DNA of 64,000 bases from an uncultured Saprospiraceae bacterium (GCA_937974625.1 CALJVJ010000036.1:1-64000); one strand, 5' to 3'. Positions 1 to 9,608 are shown, counted from the stretch's first letter. The notes: a model not told the origin generated them from the letters alone. Program-made: numbers and translations.

Positions 1-543
1 AGGAGGAGTATTGTCAATAATCCTAAAAACAGCAGTTACACTCGCACCTGAACCAGAAAGCACAGGATTACTAATGTGATTAGGGCTACCAAACTTCAAA
101 GCATTGGTTCTAGTAGTTGGCAAATCAAAATAAGAGAAAAATGTCACCGACATTAAATTGTCTAAAGTATCCAATTGGCTATCAATACCATATTTTATAG
201 ATTGATCACCTGCATAAATAGCAGTATCACAACCAACATAAAATATCTGGGTATTATTATCTGGGATATAAGTAGTGTCTCTTAAAGCTGGACCACCAGA
301 TACAATAGCATCAATATTATCAAAGAATAATAAATCACTAGGGTTTAATGCATCATGCAATTGTTGTCCTGTGACAACTCCTTTGTTATCGTTAGCTGGA
401 ATAATGACATCAATTGTGTCCTGAGGATTCGTAAAAGTCTGTGCATTTATACTCCAGTGGAAACCTAAGCATAAAAGAAGGCATAGAATTTTCGATTTGT
501 TCAAGCTTTTAATGAGCAAGGTTCGAAATGAAGGAAGATTCAT
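1..543 (-). CDS. Secreted protein of unknown function, N-terminal part (gene runs off the left edge)
   Basis: Reverse-strand ATG at 543 opens MNLPSFRTLLIKSLNKSKILCLLLCLGFHWSINAQTFTNPQDTIDVIIPANDNKG..., with a signal peptide ending in NAQ and no stop down to position 1. Missing from the ORF track because it is truncated. Confidence 0.75.
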   Translation of the reverse strand, partial: MNLPSFRTLLIKSLNKSKILCLLLCLGFHWSINAQTFTNPQDTIDVIIPANDNKGVVTGQQLHDALNPSDLLFFDNIDAIVSGGPALRDTTYIPDNNTQIFYVGCDTAIYAGDQSIKYGIDSQLDTLDNLMSVTFFSYFDLPTTRTNALKFGSPNHISNPVLSGSGASVTAVFRIIDNTPP

Positions 544-1399
544 TTTACCATTAATTTTTGAATTATGTAATGGGTGCGGCATATTACGGTTTTTGGTATT
601 CACTATTAACATGGGAAAGTGAAAAATGTCTTTAAAGAAATTTTTTAGCAATTTTGATAAATTTTGGTGGCACTAAAATAGCTAAAAAAAGGTATTTGTT
701 TAAAAAATAAATAATCATACAGCAATAGGAATACATTGCCGTGCTATGCAGGTAAGTAATATCTCGATCGGTAACTGGGTGAAATATATTATACATAAAT
801 AATATAAAAGTCCTTAATTATCAGTTTGTTAGTAACAATTGGTGCAAATGTAAAAGAATTTAGCAAATATTAAGCCAAATCATCATGTATTTACGCCAAA
901 TCGTTTCAGATTGATGCAAATAAGTGTCACTATTTATGCTAATATGTATGTATTATTCCTAAATCAGGGGGAAATTGGAAGGAACCAAACAAAATAGGGA
1001 CGCCTATTCTATCTTTAATAGAATGTATAAAATGACCAAATTTGAATGGTTGATTGTTATTGCTAGATAGAATCCTAGGGATTGGATTCCTGCAATGGGA
1101 ATACAGTGTAAAGATTGTGCTGTTCATGGATGTCGTTGTTCTGGGAAAATTAAATAAATATTTTTATGAATTTCTAAATGCTTTGGGATGAAGCGTTTAA
1201 ACATTCTAAATATTAGACGTAAAAGTAGCAGATAGTAACAATAAAAGCAATTAAATTTATGAAAAAACCATGTTTTTAAACAAAAGTTAAGGTTTTGTCG
1301 CTTATTAGCAGTAAGATTCTCGATTCTGTTAACACTTCTTTAAGTTTGCTACAAACCCTGAAGTAAAGAAGCAAATTATACTTATTACCTTTCCTTTGT

Positions 1400-2569
1400 T
1401 CAGGCCCACCACCACTTAGCAGATTGCCGTTGTCCAAAGTTCAACCTATCATCTAACCAAAGCATCCATCTTCGTAGTGGACTATTCGCCAAGCGTATAC
1501 CTAATCTATTCCACCATTTTTTATAGTCTTTATTATAAGGACAAACTCTAATACAAATCGCACAGTCTGTATTCATACCAACCCAAAATTTAAAACACTT
1601 CTCCGCATTAACTGTCCATTTTTTGATAAAAGAGTGGCTAGAAAAATTAGGAGGAGTATTGGTGGCTGCACCTTGAGCAATAGCTTTCACAGGGCAAGAA
1701 TCTGCGCATTTTCGACAAGACTCACAAAATTGTTTAACACCAAATTCGATTGGTTGGTCTGGGACTAGCGGCAAATCAGTAAAAACCTTAGCTATCCTAA
1801 CATTTGGGCCATATTTGGGCGTAATTAATAAACCATTTCGGCCATATTCTCCTAAACCAGCCTGAATAGCCATGGGAATACTCTGTGCAGTATCATTCAA
1901 AGAAGCTATTGCCTCAAATCCTAGATTGGTGATAAACTGAGCTAAGCCTGTAGCCACATTTAGACTAGAAGCATAGCCCAAACCAGTCGTTGAACCCCCT
2001 AATGCTGAGGGAATTGTCTTACTCAGTTCATAATCCATCGGCAAAATCAATAAAATAGCATGGCTAATATTTTGAGGTAAATCTAATTTTTTAGGAGCTT
2101 GAGTTTTTCTACTAAAATTATGAGAATAGACCCATCGGTCATCCAATTCACAAATCCCAACCATCCCTGCGCCTAACATTTCTGCTGCTTTCTTCACTCG
2201 ATGTGTCGTCTCCCCCACAGAAGGCAAGGCTGCCTTAGCTGGAGGTCCTGCGGTCTGCGTTGTATAATAATCCGTAAATCCCTCTACTCTACCCGTTTCA
2301 GGAAAAGTCATTTCTCCAACCACATCCGTCAAATGCCAACTTGCATTTCGCAAAGCATAATCCCAATGGTCAAACCCTTTAGATTTTTTTGGCTTATAAT
2401 TCGTGATGTCATAGCTAACATAGAAATTCTTAGGGTCTATTTTATCATCCCACATCGACCGATTGAAGATGTCATTTTTTTGGTTGAACCTTTCAAAAGT
2501 AGGCTCTATCTCAAACAATTGATTGAGATAAGCTTTAGCCGGCGTGGTTATTTTTTTAATTTGGAACAT
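1400..2569 (-). CDS. Reductive-dehalogenase-like (RdhA/QueG-related) cobalamin/4Fe-4S protein, no Tat signal
   Basis: GLGEYGRNGLLITPKYGPNVRIAKVFTDLPL plus two ferredoxin-type Cys clusters, CESCRKCADSCP and CAICIRVCP, in the order typical of reductive dehalogenase family proteins. Confidence 0.75.
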   Translation of the reverse strand: MFQIKKITTPAKAYLNQLFEIEPTFERFNQKNDIFNRSMWDDKIDPKNFYVSYDITNYKPKKSKGFDHWDYALRNASWHLTDVVGEMTFPETGRVEGFTDYYTTQTAGPPAKAALPSVGETTHRVKKAAEMLGAGMVGICELDDRWVYSHNFSRKTQAPKKLDLPQNISHAILLILPMDYELSKTIPSALGGSTTGLGYASSLNVATGLAQFITNLGFEAIASLNDTAQSIPMAIQAGLGEYGRNGLLITPKYGPNVRIAKVFTDLPLVPDQPIEFGVKQFCESCRKCADSCPVKAIAQGAATNTPPNFSSHSFIKKWTVNAEKCFKFWVGMNTDCAICIRVCPYNKDYKKWWNRLGIRLANSPLRRWMLWLDDRLNFGQRQSAKWWWA

Positions 2570-2673
2570 ATAATCTAAGCTAGTATAGTCATCTTATTCA
2601 AAAAAATTAGTTGTTATAGGAAAACATCTTTTTGCAAAATCAATTAAGTTAAGGAAATAAAGTTAAAAAGCAC

Positions 2674-2752
2674 AAGTTCAAGCATCAAGTTCAAGTACGA
2701 TAATCAATTGTTAACCTCCTTTAATTTGAGCTTGATACTTGAGCTTGAACTT
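2674..2752. repeat. Imperfect inverted repeat in a divergent intergenic region
   Basis: aagttcaagcatcaagttcaag ... ttgagcttgatacttgagcttgaactt are near reverse complements, with the internal motif TCAAG/CTTGA repeated. Confidence 0.6.
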
Positions 2753-2985
2753 AAAAAATTTAAATCTTGTCTTAGCTTTATGAATTTCTGAAAAAGAATA
2801 ATATTAAATGTACTCATTACAGTCCGCTAGAGGACAAGCTATAATAGGTTTAGTCGGTAATTATAAGGAGAAAGCTAATTCCGGTGGATATTATCACCAA
2901 ATAATAAGTAACTTTAGAAATAAAAACCTTATTTCTTTCATAAAAGTAGCCAATTTTCATTCGACTACTTCAAAATTACTTTGAA

Positions 2986-3408
2986 ATGAAAAAAATCTAC
3001 CTTCTTACCTGTGCAATTTGTTTTCTAGCAAGTTGCGCGCCGATAGCTAATCGAAGCTTTAATGGTCAAAAAGTCAACCAACGAGCAATAAAGCAAATGG
3101 AACCCGACAAATTGGCTTTAAAAGATAGTGAAGTTAATTCCATCAATCCATTAGAGTCCTACTTATTACGAGTACCTGGCGTTCAGATTCTTGGCTCAAA
3201 GGTAAAAGTAAGAGGGGCTGATTCATTTTTTAGTGAAACAGAACCATTGTTTATACTAAATGGAACAGATATTGGCAGCAGTTATGCAAAAGCAGCAAGT
3301 CTAGTCCAGGGGATGGAGATAAAATCGGTACGCGTTTTAAAAGGCCCTGATGCTTCATTTTATGGCGTAAGAGGAGGGAATGGTGTAGTCGTAATAAAAG
3401 CACAATAA
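2986..3408 (+). CDS. Small lipoprotein consisting of a solitary TonB-dependent receptor plug-like domain
   Basis: 140 aa, lipobox LASC, then LLRVPGVQI...VRGADSFFSETEPLFILNGTDIG...IKSVRVLKGPDASFYGVRGGNGVVVIKAQ, typical of the SusC-type plug; no beta-barrel follows. Confidence 0.8.
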   Translation: MKKIYLLTCAICFLASCAPIANRSFNGQKVNQRAIKQMEPDKLALKDSEVNSINPLESYLLRVPGVQILGSKVKVRGADSFFSETEPLFILNGTDIGSSYAKAASLVQGMEIKSVRVLKGPDASFYGVRGGNGVVVIKAQ

Positions 3409-3644
3409 AATAAGAAATAAATTCCTCAACCTATGTGAACCATTTATTTTTCTACAAAAAAAGTGGTCAAAATGATTAAATTAGCGCCTTTATGTGCTGA
3501 ATTAATCATTTTTTTTTATGACAATTTAGTATTAATCAATCTGCCTCCATCACAAAATGGAGACAAGTCTATCAAAATTGAGCGAATTACGATCCAACAA
3601 GAATAAACGGAGATTAAAATCATTAATCAAAACAAAAAACAATC

Positions 3645-4994
3645 ATGTTAAAAAAAATACTCTTTATGCTCGGAGCAATCATAGGTTTTGCAGCTATGTA
3701 TTTTTACTTAACAGTTTATCCAATGATTCCAATCGGTACAGGGTATGCTGCAAAGAAAATGTGTAGTTGTCATTTTATAGCGGGTCGGACACAAGAAAGC
3801 ATTCAAAAGGATGACTTAAGCATGTCTCCCCTTAATTTGACGAGTACCTTTATTGATAAAGAAGCAAAAAGTGCAACGGCTACACTTTTTGGGTTAGGAA
3901 GTAAAACTGCCGTTTTTAAAGAAAATTTAGGTTGTATTTTATTACAAGGCAAAGATGATTATCAAGTAGCACTGAACTTACCAAAACAAAAAGTAAATGT
4001 AGAAAAAGAATGGCCATTAGGAGAAAGCACTAGTCCTACTAAAATCAAAGGAGTAGATTATAACGCTTTAGACCAAGCCATCAATAAAGTATTTGACGCT
4101 TCTTTAAATATGGATAGCATTAAAACTAGAGCTGTAGTAGTAGTTTATAAAGACAGTCTTATTGCAGAAAAATATGCCAATGGATTTAATAAAGATACCG
4201 AAATATTAGGTTGGTCTATGAATAAGAGTATCACCAGTACTCTGATAGGAATGTTAGTAAAAGATAATAAGTTGAAGCTTACCGATGACCATCTATATGA
4301 CCATTGGACAGATGAACGTAGCAAAATCACTTTAAACGATTTACTACAAATGCAAAGTGGCTTAGCCTTCGAAGAAAACTATGCAGAAGTATCAGATGTA
4401 ACTAAGATGTTGTTTATGAATGAAGACATCGTCAAAGAAGTGGCCGCTAATCCTTTGGATACCGCTATAGGTAAAAAATGGTCTTACTCAAGTGGCACGA
4501 CCAATTTAGTTGCAGGGATAATCCGTCAACAATTTGATAATCAACAAGATTATTTAAAATTTCCGCATGAACGTCTTTTTAGAAAGATTGGGATGCATTC
4601 TATGGTTTTAGAAACGGATGAATCAGGAAATTATATTGGGTCTTCCTACGGTTATGCTACACCAAGAGATTGGGCTAAATTTGGACTTTTATATTTAAAT
4701 GAAGGTAATTGGTATGGCGAACAATTGATAGATACAAGTTGGGTCCACTTTACACGTCAGCCAGCAGAACATAGTGGCGGCATTTATGGAGGTCATTTTT
4801 GGCATAACCACAATCATGCAGCTTATAAAGATGTTCCAACTGATTTATATTCTTGTAATGGCTTCGAAGGACAATATGTTTATATCATACCTTCGAAAGA
4901 TTTAGTAGTTGTAAGAATGGGGTTAAATCAAGGCGCTGAATACGATGCGAATGGGTTTTTAAGAGATGTTATCAAAGCGATTAGTCTGGAATAA
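3645..4994 (+). CDS. Serine hydrolase, beta-lactamase class C / penicillin-binding-like family
   Basis: SMNKSITSTLIGMLV (SxxK), YSSGTTN (YxN-like), HxG-like region near HSGGIYGGHFWHN; N-terminal membrane anchor. Confidence 0.85.
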   Translation: MLKKILFMLGAIIGFAAMYFYLTVYPMIPIGTGYAAKKMCSCHFIAGRTQESIQKDDLSMSPLNLTSTFIDKEAKSATATLFGLGSKTAVFKENLGCILLQGKDDYQVALNLPKQKVNVEKEWPLGESTSPTKIKGVDYNALDQAINKVFDASLNMDSIKTRAVVVVYKDSLIAEKYANGFNKDTEILGWSMNKSITSTLIGMLVKDNKLKLTDDHLYDHWTDERSKITLNDLLQMQSGLAFEENYAEVSDVTKMLFMNEDIVKEVAANPLDTAIGKKWSYSSGTTNLVAGIIRQQFDNQQDYLKFPHERLFRKIGMHSMVLETDESGNYIGSSYGYATPRDWAKFGLLYLNEGNWYGEQLIDTSWVHFTRQPAEHSGGIYGGHFWHNHNHAAYKDVPTDLYSCNGFEGQYVYIIPSKDLVVVRMGLNQGAEYDANGFLRDVIKAISLE

Positions 4995-5376
4995 GACGTC
5001 AAGAATAGAGCACAGTTGAACTATTATAGTAAAATTCCGTTTATAATATAAGGAATTACTTTAATTTGGTATATTATAGCAAGGTCAATAATAAACCATA
5101 AATAGCTAAAAACAATGAAATAATGGTTTTTTTAGAATAAAAATTATATCTTGTAGAGGAATACAAGATGTATTTTCTCCTAAAAAACCATGAAATCAAT
5201 GAAATTCGGCAAATACTTTTTAAAAAGTGCCGTTCCTAACCAACTTTACCATCCATTTACAATCTCATTTTCAGTTTAATATAATGACTGAATTTAATTT
5301 TCAAAACTATTTTTACGGATTAATACAAAAAAACGAGATTATTTAATCTCTTAAAATATAGTGTTTCATAGTGTGT

Positions 5377-5415
5377 AGAGGGTAAGTAGTGTTTCGATAC
5401 TGCTACCCTCTTTTT
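5377..5415 (+). terminator. Putative intrinsic terminator
   Basis: agagggtaagtagtgtttcgatactgctaccctcttttt: GC-containing stem followed by a T run. Confidence 0.55.
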
Positions 5416-5660
5416 AGTTTTCCTTCTTTGATTGGAGGCACAAATAGATTAATTCCTACCCATATTTTCCTTTTAAAACAATTACACTTCTTCACATTCA
5501 GACAGTCAAACATCCATAAAATATTGTTTTTAATTTTTTTTTTTGAAAAAACAGAAATTCTTAATAAAATATTAAATCGCTAACCTCTAAAATAACATAA
5601 GTCCCTAAAAACTAGTCGCTTACCAAGCAATCGCATCCTAAAATGCTTGTGGATAAAGTG

Positions 5661-5693
5661 TTAATTAAAACAAAAACTTTTTGTTTTAATTAA
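5661..5693. promoter_or_regulatory. Perfect 16-bp inverted repeat with 1-nt spacer, likely operator
   Basis: TTAATTAAAACAAAAA-C-TTTTTGTTTTAATTAA; further TTTGTTTTA half-sites follow downstream. Confidence 0.75.
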
Positions 5694-5710
5694 TTAATTT
5701 GTTTTATAAA

Positions 5711-5742
5711 TTTGTTTTAATAAAAGTATTTGTTTATATTTG
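5711..5742 (+). promoter_or_regulatory. Bacteroidota-type promoter (-33 TTTG, -7 TATATTTG)
   Basis: TTTG at 5711-5714, 20-bp spacer, TATATTTG (TAnnTTTG consensus) at 5735-5742, 23 bp before the ATG at 5766. Confidence 0.65.
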
Positions 5743-5765
5743 TAGCGTAATTAAAACGCAATACA

Positions 5766-6566
5766 ATGGAATTACAGATTTTAATCAGCAAAAAAGGTAC
5801 AAAAGTTGTCACTGCCAGTAATCTTTATGGAGCACTGGAATTACCAGAACAACATTATGGTACAGCACTCTTAAAGTGGATTGATAATTTTTATGAATTC
5901 ACAGATGGTATTCGCAAGCCTGTAAGACTACAGGACTATGCCAAAAGAAAGATTTCTAATAATCCTATCTTAAAGGACTATTATTTATCCATAGAAATGG
6001 CGAAGAAGATTGCGCTCCGTTCTAAGAGTAAATTAAAGAGAAAATTTGCCAAGCAATTACATGCTATACAAGATAGAGAAGAGTATGCAGAAGTGCTGAC
6101 TCAAGAGCAAATCGAAACTGTTTTAGAAGTTACTAAGATGATGACTAAAATGTCTTGTCAGGAATCGGCAGAGCGCAAACATCAAGAGATCTACACATCC
6201 CGTAATGGAGGTAGTGGGGCTAATTGGTGGAAATATCGCTCGCACCTCCTAGGCTACTCTGCTGATTACCTGCGCAAGCAAATGGAAGCTCAAGGCAAGA
6301 AGCATAAAGGTAAAACGCAACGCCAAATGCTATTGCATCTAAATAACAAACCAGAGATGATTAGAACAGCTGTAATTGATTTATTTATAGCCAGTGGTAA
6401 AAGTGACAGTCATGCTAAGAAATTAGGGGACATGGCTCGATTATTCGCATTAGAAATGCAGTTGGATGTATATGATGATAAAGAAAGCGGCAACTTGTTT
6501 GCCTCTAGCATCAATACTGCAATGCTAAGTGAATTGAAGAATTATAGACATGCAGCGGCTTTATAA
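5766..6566 (+). CDS. AntA/AntB-like antirepressor-type DNA-binding protein (phage-related)
   Basis: N-terminal VVTASNLYGALELPEQHYGTALLKWIDNFYEFTDG...DYYLSIEMAKKIALRSKSKLKRKFAKQL resembles AntA/AntB antirepressor N-termini; basic C-terminal region. Confidence 0.6.
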   Translation: MELQILISKKGTKVVTASNLYGALELPEQHYGTALLKWIDNFYEFTDGIRKPVRLQDYAKRKISNNPILKDYYLSIEMAKKIALRSKSKLKRKFAKQLHAIQDREEYAEVLTQEQIETVLEVTKMMTKMSCQESAERKHQEIYTSRNGGSGANWWKYRSHLLGYSADYLRKQMEAQGKKHKGKTQRQMLLHLNNKPEMIRTAVIDLFIASGKSDSHAKKLGDMARLFALEMQLDVYDDKESGNLFASSINTAMLSELKNYRHAAAL

Positions 6567-6650
6567 GCATTATTATATAAAAACTAATCTTACTAAGGGT
6601 AATTCTTCTTCTCACAAAGAATTACTGATATAATAAAAGAGGTCTCAAAA

Positions 6651-6690
6651 AAAAATGGGTTGCTGGAAATTTCCAGACAACCCATTTTTA
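6651..6690. terminator. Bidirectional intrinsic terminator between convergent genes
   Basis: aaaaatgggttgctggaaatttccagacaacccattttta: strong stem TGGGTTG/CAACCCA with A and T runs on the two sides. Confidence 0.8.
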
Positions 6691-6761
6691 ATTTTGAAGT
6701 TGTTTAAAACTTCTTAAATAGCACATGAATGACGTGGGGTGGCTTAACAATCCGCGTTGCA

Positions 6762-8381
6762 CTATCGACCACTTTCGCTAGTTCTCACATCCACTTCAAT
6801 TCGTTTATCTCGATTTGCCAATTCCCAAGCTGTATAAAAAATTAAGCGACCAATCTTCTCCATCTTTTCAAAATTAATTTTTTCTATCGTGTCAGAAATC
6901 ATATGGTAATCTGCATGTGTTCCATTGAAATAAAATATAGCAGGAATACCTTTTTTAGCAAAATTATAATGGTCAGAACGATAATAAAATCGATTAGGGT
7001 CATTCTCATCATTATACGTATAATCTAAAACTAAATTACTGTATTTATCATTTGCCGCTTCATTGATTTTGTGCAATTCTGTACTCAATCGGTCCGCTCC
7101 AATAACATAAATGTAGTTTGGGTTGTCTTCATATTTTTCGTGTACTCTACCCACCATGTCCACATTCACATCTACCACTGTGTTTTCTAATGGAAAGACT
7201 GGGAATTCAGAATAATAATCAGAACCTAACAAACCTTTTTCCTCTCCTGTCAACCAAATCATCATCACACTTCTACGAGGCCCTACTCCATCTGCCTTTG
7301 CTTTGGCAAAAGCTTGAGCAATTTCTAATATAGTCGTAGAACCAGAACCATTATCATCTGCACCGTTATAAACGGCGTTTCCACGTTTTCCAATATGGTC
7401 GTAATGAGCAGAAACGACGACTATTTCGTTTTTCAAAACAGGGTCCGTCCCTTCAATAAAACCAATAATATTATCTCCTAAAAGTTGATTGATATTTTTA
7501 CTTTGTGTCAGCGCAATATTGGTAGGTAAGGTCAGTGATTTACTTTTTCCTTTTTTCTCAATTTTCTTTCTTCGCTTAACAAATTTCTTTGTCTTGTCAC
7601 CAATAATATCTTTCGCAATATCGGTAGAAATATAAATACTATTGGCATATAACTCAGCCGTCTTTTCGCCTGCGCCCTTTTTCATTCGACCATCTAATAA
7701 TTGGCGGCGTAGTTCTCCTAAATTATTTTTTAAATTTCCATCAACAATTAAAACCGTTGCTACTCCATGTTTATGTGCTGTGGCTAATTTTTTCTTTCGG
7801 TCAGTAGTCCATTCAGAAATAGCTTTAGATTTAGTGACAAAAGAAACACCGTTTTTAGTAGGTTCTCCATCATAAATTAAGATAGTTTTTCCTTTTACAT
7901 TCTTGCCTTTATAATCGCTATAATTAGCATCATCAATTCCATATCCTAAAAAAACAACCTCATTGATTGTTTTAGGTGCTCGGTCTGTATTCAAGTTAGA
8001 AAAAGAGTAATATTCCCAAAGGTGTCGATATGGCTTATCCCCTACTTCTAATTTGATATCCTCCCATGATTCAGAAGTAAAAGCAATATTTTGAAAATAT
8101 CCACCTAATTTTTCCACTTCAGGAATGCCTATTTCTGCCAGTTTACTGGCAATAAATTTGGCAGCTTTAGCATTACCAGGCGTTCCTGTTTCTCGGCCTT
8201 CCATATCATCTGCCGCCAAAACACTTAGAATGGCTTTCATATCGGCTTGAGTAATTGTCTCCGCAAAAGGAACAGGATTATTAGGCGCAGTCAATTCAAA
8301 ATTTTTGTCCATAGCATTTTGTGCGCTTAGGAAAGTCGTTACACATAAACACAAAAAAAACAGTTGGGTTATTTTATTCAT
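6762..8381 (-). CDS. M28 family metallopeptidase (aminopeptidase), secreted
   Basis: Signal peptide; zinc-site motifs VVVSAHYDHIG, NGADDNGSGSTTILEIA, WLTGEEKGLLGS, YYRSDHYNFAKKGIPAIFYF. Confidence 0.92.
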   Translation of the reverse strand: MNKITQLFFLCLCVTTFLSAQNAMDKNFELTAPNNPVPFAETITQADMKAILSVLAADDMEGRETGTPGNAKAAKFIASKLAEIGIPEVEKLGGYFQNIAFTSESWEDIKLEVGDKPYRHLWEYYSFSNLNTDRAPKTINEVVFLGYGIDDANYSDYKGKNVKGKTILIYDGEPTKNGVSFVTKSKAISEWTTDRKKKLATAHKHGVATVLIVDGNLKNNLGELRRQLLDGRMKKGAGEKTAELYANSIYISTDIAKDIIGDKTKKFVKRRKKIEKKGKSKSLTLPTNIALTQSKNINQLLGDNIIGFIEGTDPVLKNEIVVVSAHYDHIGKRGNAVYNGADDNGSGSTTILEIAQAFAKAKADGVGPRRSVMMIWLTGEEKGLLGSDYYSEFPVFPLENTVVDVNVDMVGRVHEKYEDNPNYIYVIGADRLSTELHKINEAANDKYSNLVLDYTYNDENDPNRFYYRSDHYNFAKKGIPAIFYFNGTHADYHMISDTIEKINFEKMEKIGRLIFYTAWELANRDKRIEVDVRTSESGR

Positions 8382-8418
8382 TCTTAAAATATTAATATTA
8401 GTATCTATACAAATACTT

Positions 8419-8451
8419 CAAAGATAAAGGTTTGTTCTACATAAGTGCAAA
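8419..8451 (-). promoter_or_regulatory. Bacteroidota-type promoter for the M28 peptidase gene
   Basis: On the minus strand TTTG (8451-8448), 21-bp spacer, TATCTTTG (8426-8419), matching TTTG/TAnnTTTG. Confidence 0.6.
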
Positions 8452-8552
8452 TACAAGCAATTAGGGTAAAGGTAAATACTAAATTATAGGCCTAAAATTC
8501 ATAAAAAGCCTGTATATTACCGCCCTAAAATTTAAATAACGACTAACATAAT

Positions 8553-9608
8553 ATGAACGAGAAATTTATTTACGGTATTCAACAAATAGGCGTCGGTGTA
8601 GATGATGCCCCGAAGTTATTCGAATGGTATGCCACCAAATTGGGTGCAGATGTAAAAGTATTTGATGATAATAATACCGCTACCCACATGGCGCCTTATA
8701 TGGGAGGAGAAGCGCACGACAAACGCGCGATATTAGCCATGAATATGCAGGGAGGTAGTGGTTATGAAATTTGGCAATTTGAAGACCGCACCCCACAAGC
8801 TCCCAAGAGTCAAATACAATTAGGCGATACTGGTATTTTTCTAGTTAAAGTAAAAACACGAAATGCTGTCAAAGCATTAGCAGCAATAAAAGCTAAGGGT
8901 GTTCAGCCTTTATCCGAGATTGTCACTGCTCCTAATGGGGCAAAGTCTTTTTATGTAAAAGACCCTTGTGGCAATATTGTCCAAGTATTAGAGTATGATA
9001 ATTGGTATGCCACCAGTAAAAATATGGGAGGTGTTTGTGGCTGTACAATTGGGGTAACAGATATCGAAGCTGCGAAAAAATTATATGTAGAGGTCTTAGG
9101 CTATAATGAAGTTATCTATGACGAAACCGGCACTTTTGATGATTTGGCCCCCTTACCGAGTGGGAATGAAACTTTCCGCAGAGTCTTATTGCAAAAAGCA
9201 GAAACCGTCGGTGGGTTTTCCAAATTATTTGGCTCTAGTCAATTAGAATTAGTGCAAACAACCTCTCGAACACCAGAAAAAATCTTTGCTAACAGATACT
9301 GGGGAGATATTGGATTCATCCATTTATGCTTTGATGTAAGAAATATGGATGCAGTAGTGAAAGATTGTGCAAGTGCAGGCTTTCCTTTTTCCGTCTTAGT
9401 TGCCGAAGAGTTTGATATGGGGGATGCTAATGGTAAATGGGGTTATTTAGAAGACCCTGACGGTACTTTGATAGAATTTGTAGAAGCGTTAAAAATTCCA
9501 TTAGTTAAGCAAATCGGCTGGTCGATTAATATGAAAAAAAGAGACCCTCGAAAGCCTTTGCCTAACTGGTTGATAAAAGCGATGTCTTTTAATCGAGTTA
9601 AGTTTTAG
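8553..9608 (+). CDS. VOC superfamily (glyoxalase/dioxygenase) protein with two VOC units
   Basis: Repeated VOC endings YVKDPCGNIVQVLEYD and YLEDPDGTLIEFVEAL. Confidence 0.85.
   Translation: MNEKFIYGIQQIGVGVDDAPKLFEWYATKLGADVKVFDDNNTATHMAPYMGGEAHDKRAILAMNMQGGSGYEIWQFEDRTPQAPKSQIQLGDTGIFLVKVKTRNAVKALAAIKAKGVQPLSEIVTAPNGAKSFYVKDPCGNIVQVLEYDNWYATSKNMGGVCGCTIGVTDIEAAKKLYVEVLGYNEVIYDETGTFDDLAPLPSGNETFRRVLLQKAETVGGFSKLFGSSQLELVQTTSRTPEKIFANRYWGDIGFIHLCFDVRNMDAVVKDCASAGFPFSVLVAEEFDMGDANGKWGYLEDPDGTLIEFVEALKIPLVKQIGWSINMKKRDPRKPLPNWLIKAMSFNRVKF

Noticed and set aside
939-1127. 62-aa minus-strand ORF in the 850-bp gap
   Set aside because: No recognisable motif, low-complexity composition, no promoter or ribosome-binding evidence; likely spurious.
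2201-2578. 125-aa plus-strand ORF
   Set aside because: Antisense to the well-supported RdhA-like gene.
3557-3766. 69-aa ORF overlapping the start of the serine hydrolase
   Set aside because: Out of frame with, and overlapping, a strongly supported CDS.
5389-5583. 64-aa ORF in AT-rich intergenic DNA
   Set aside because: Starts inside the terminator-like hairpin and is low complexity.
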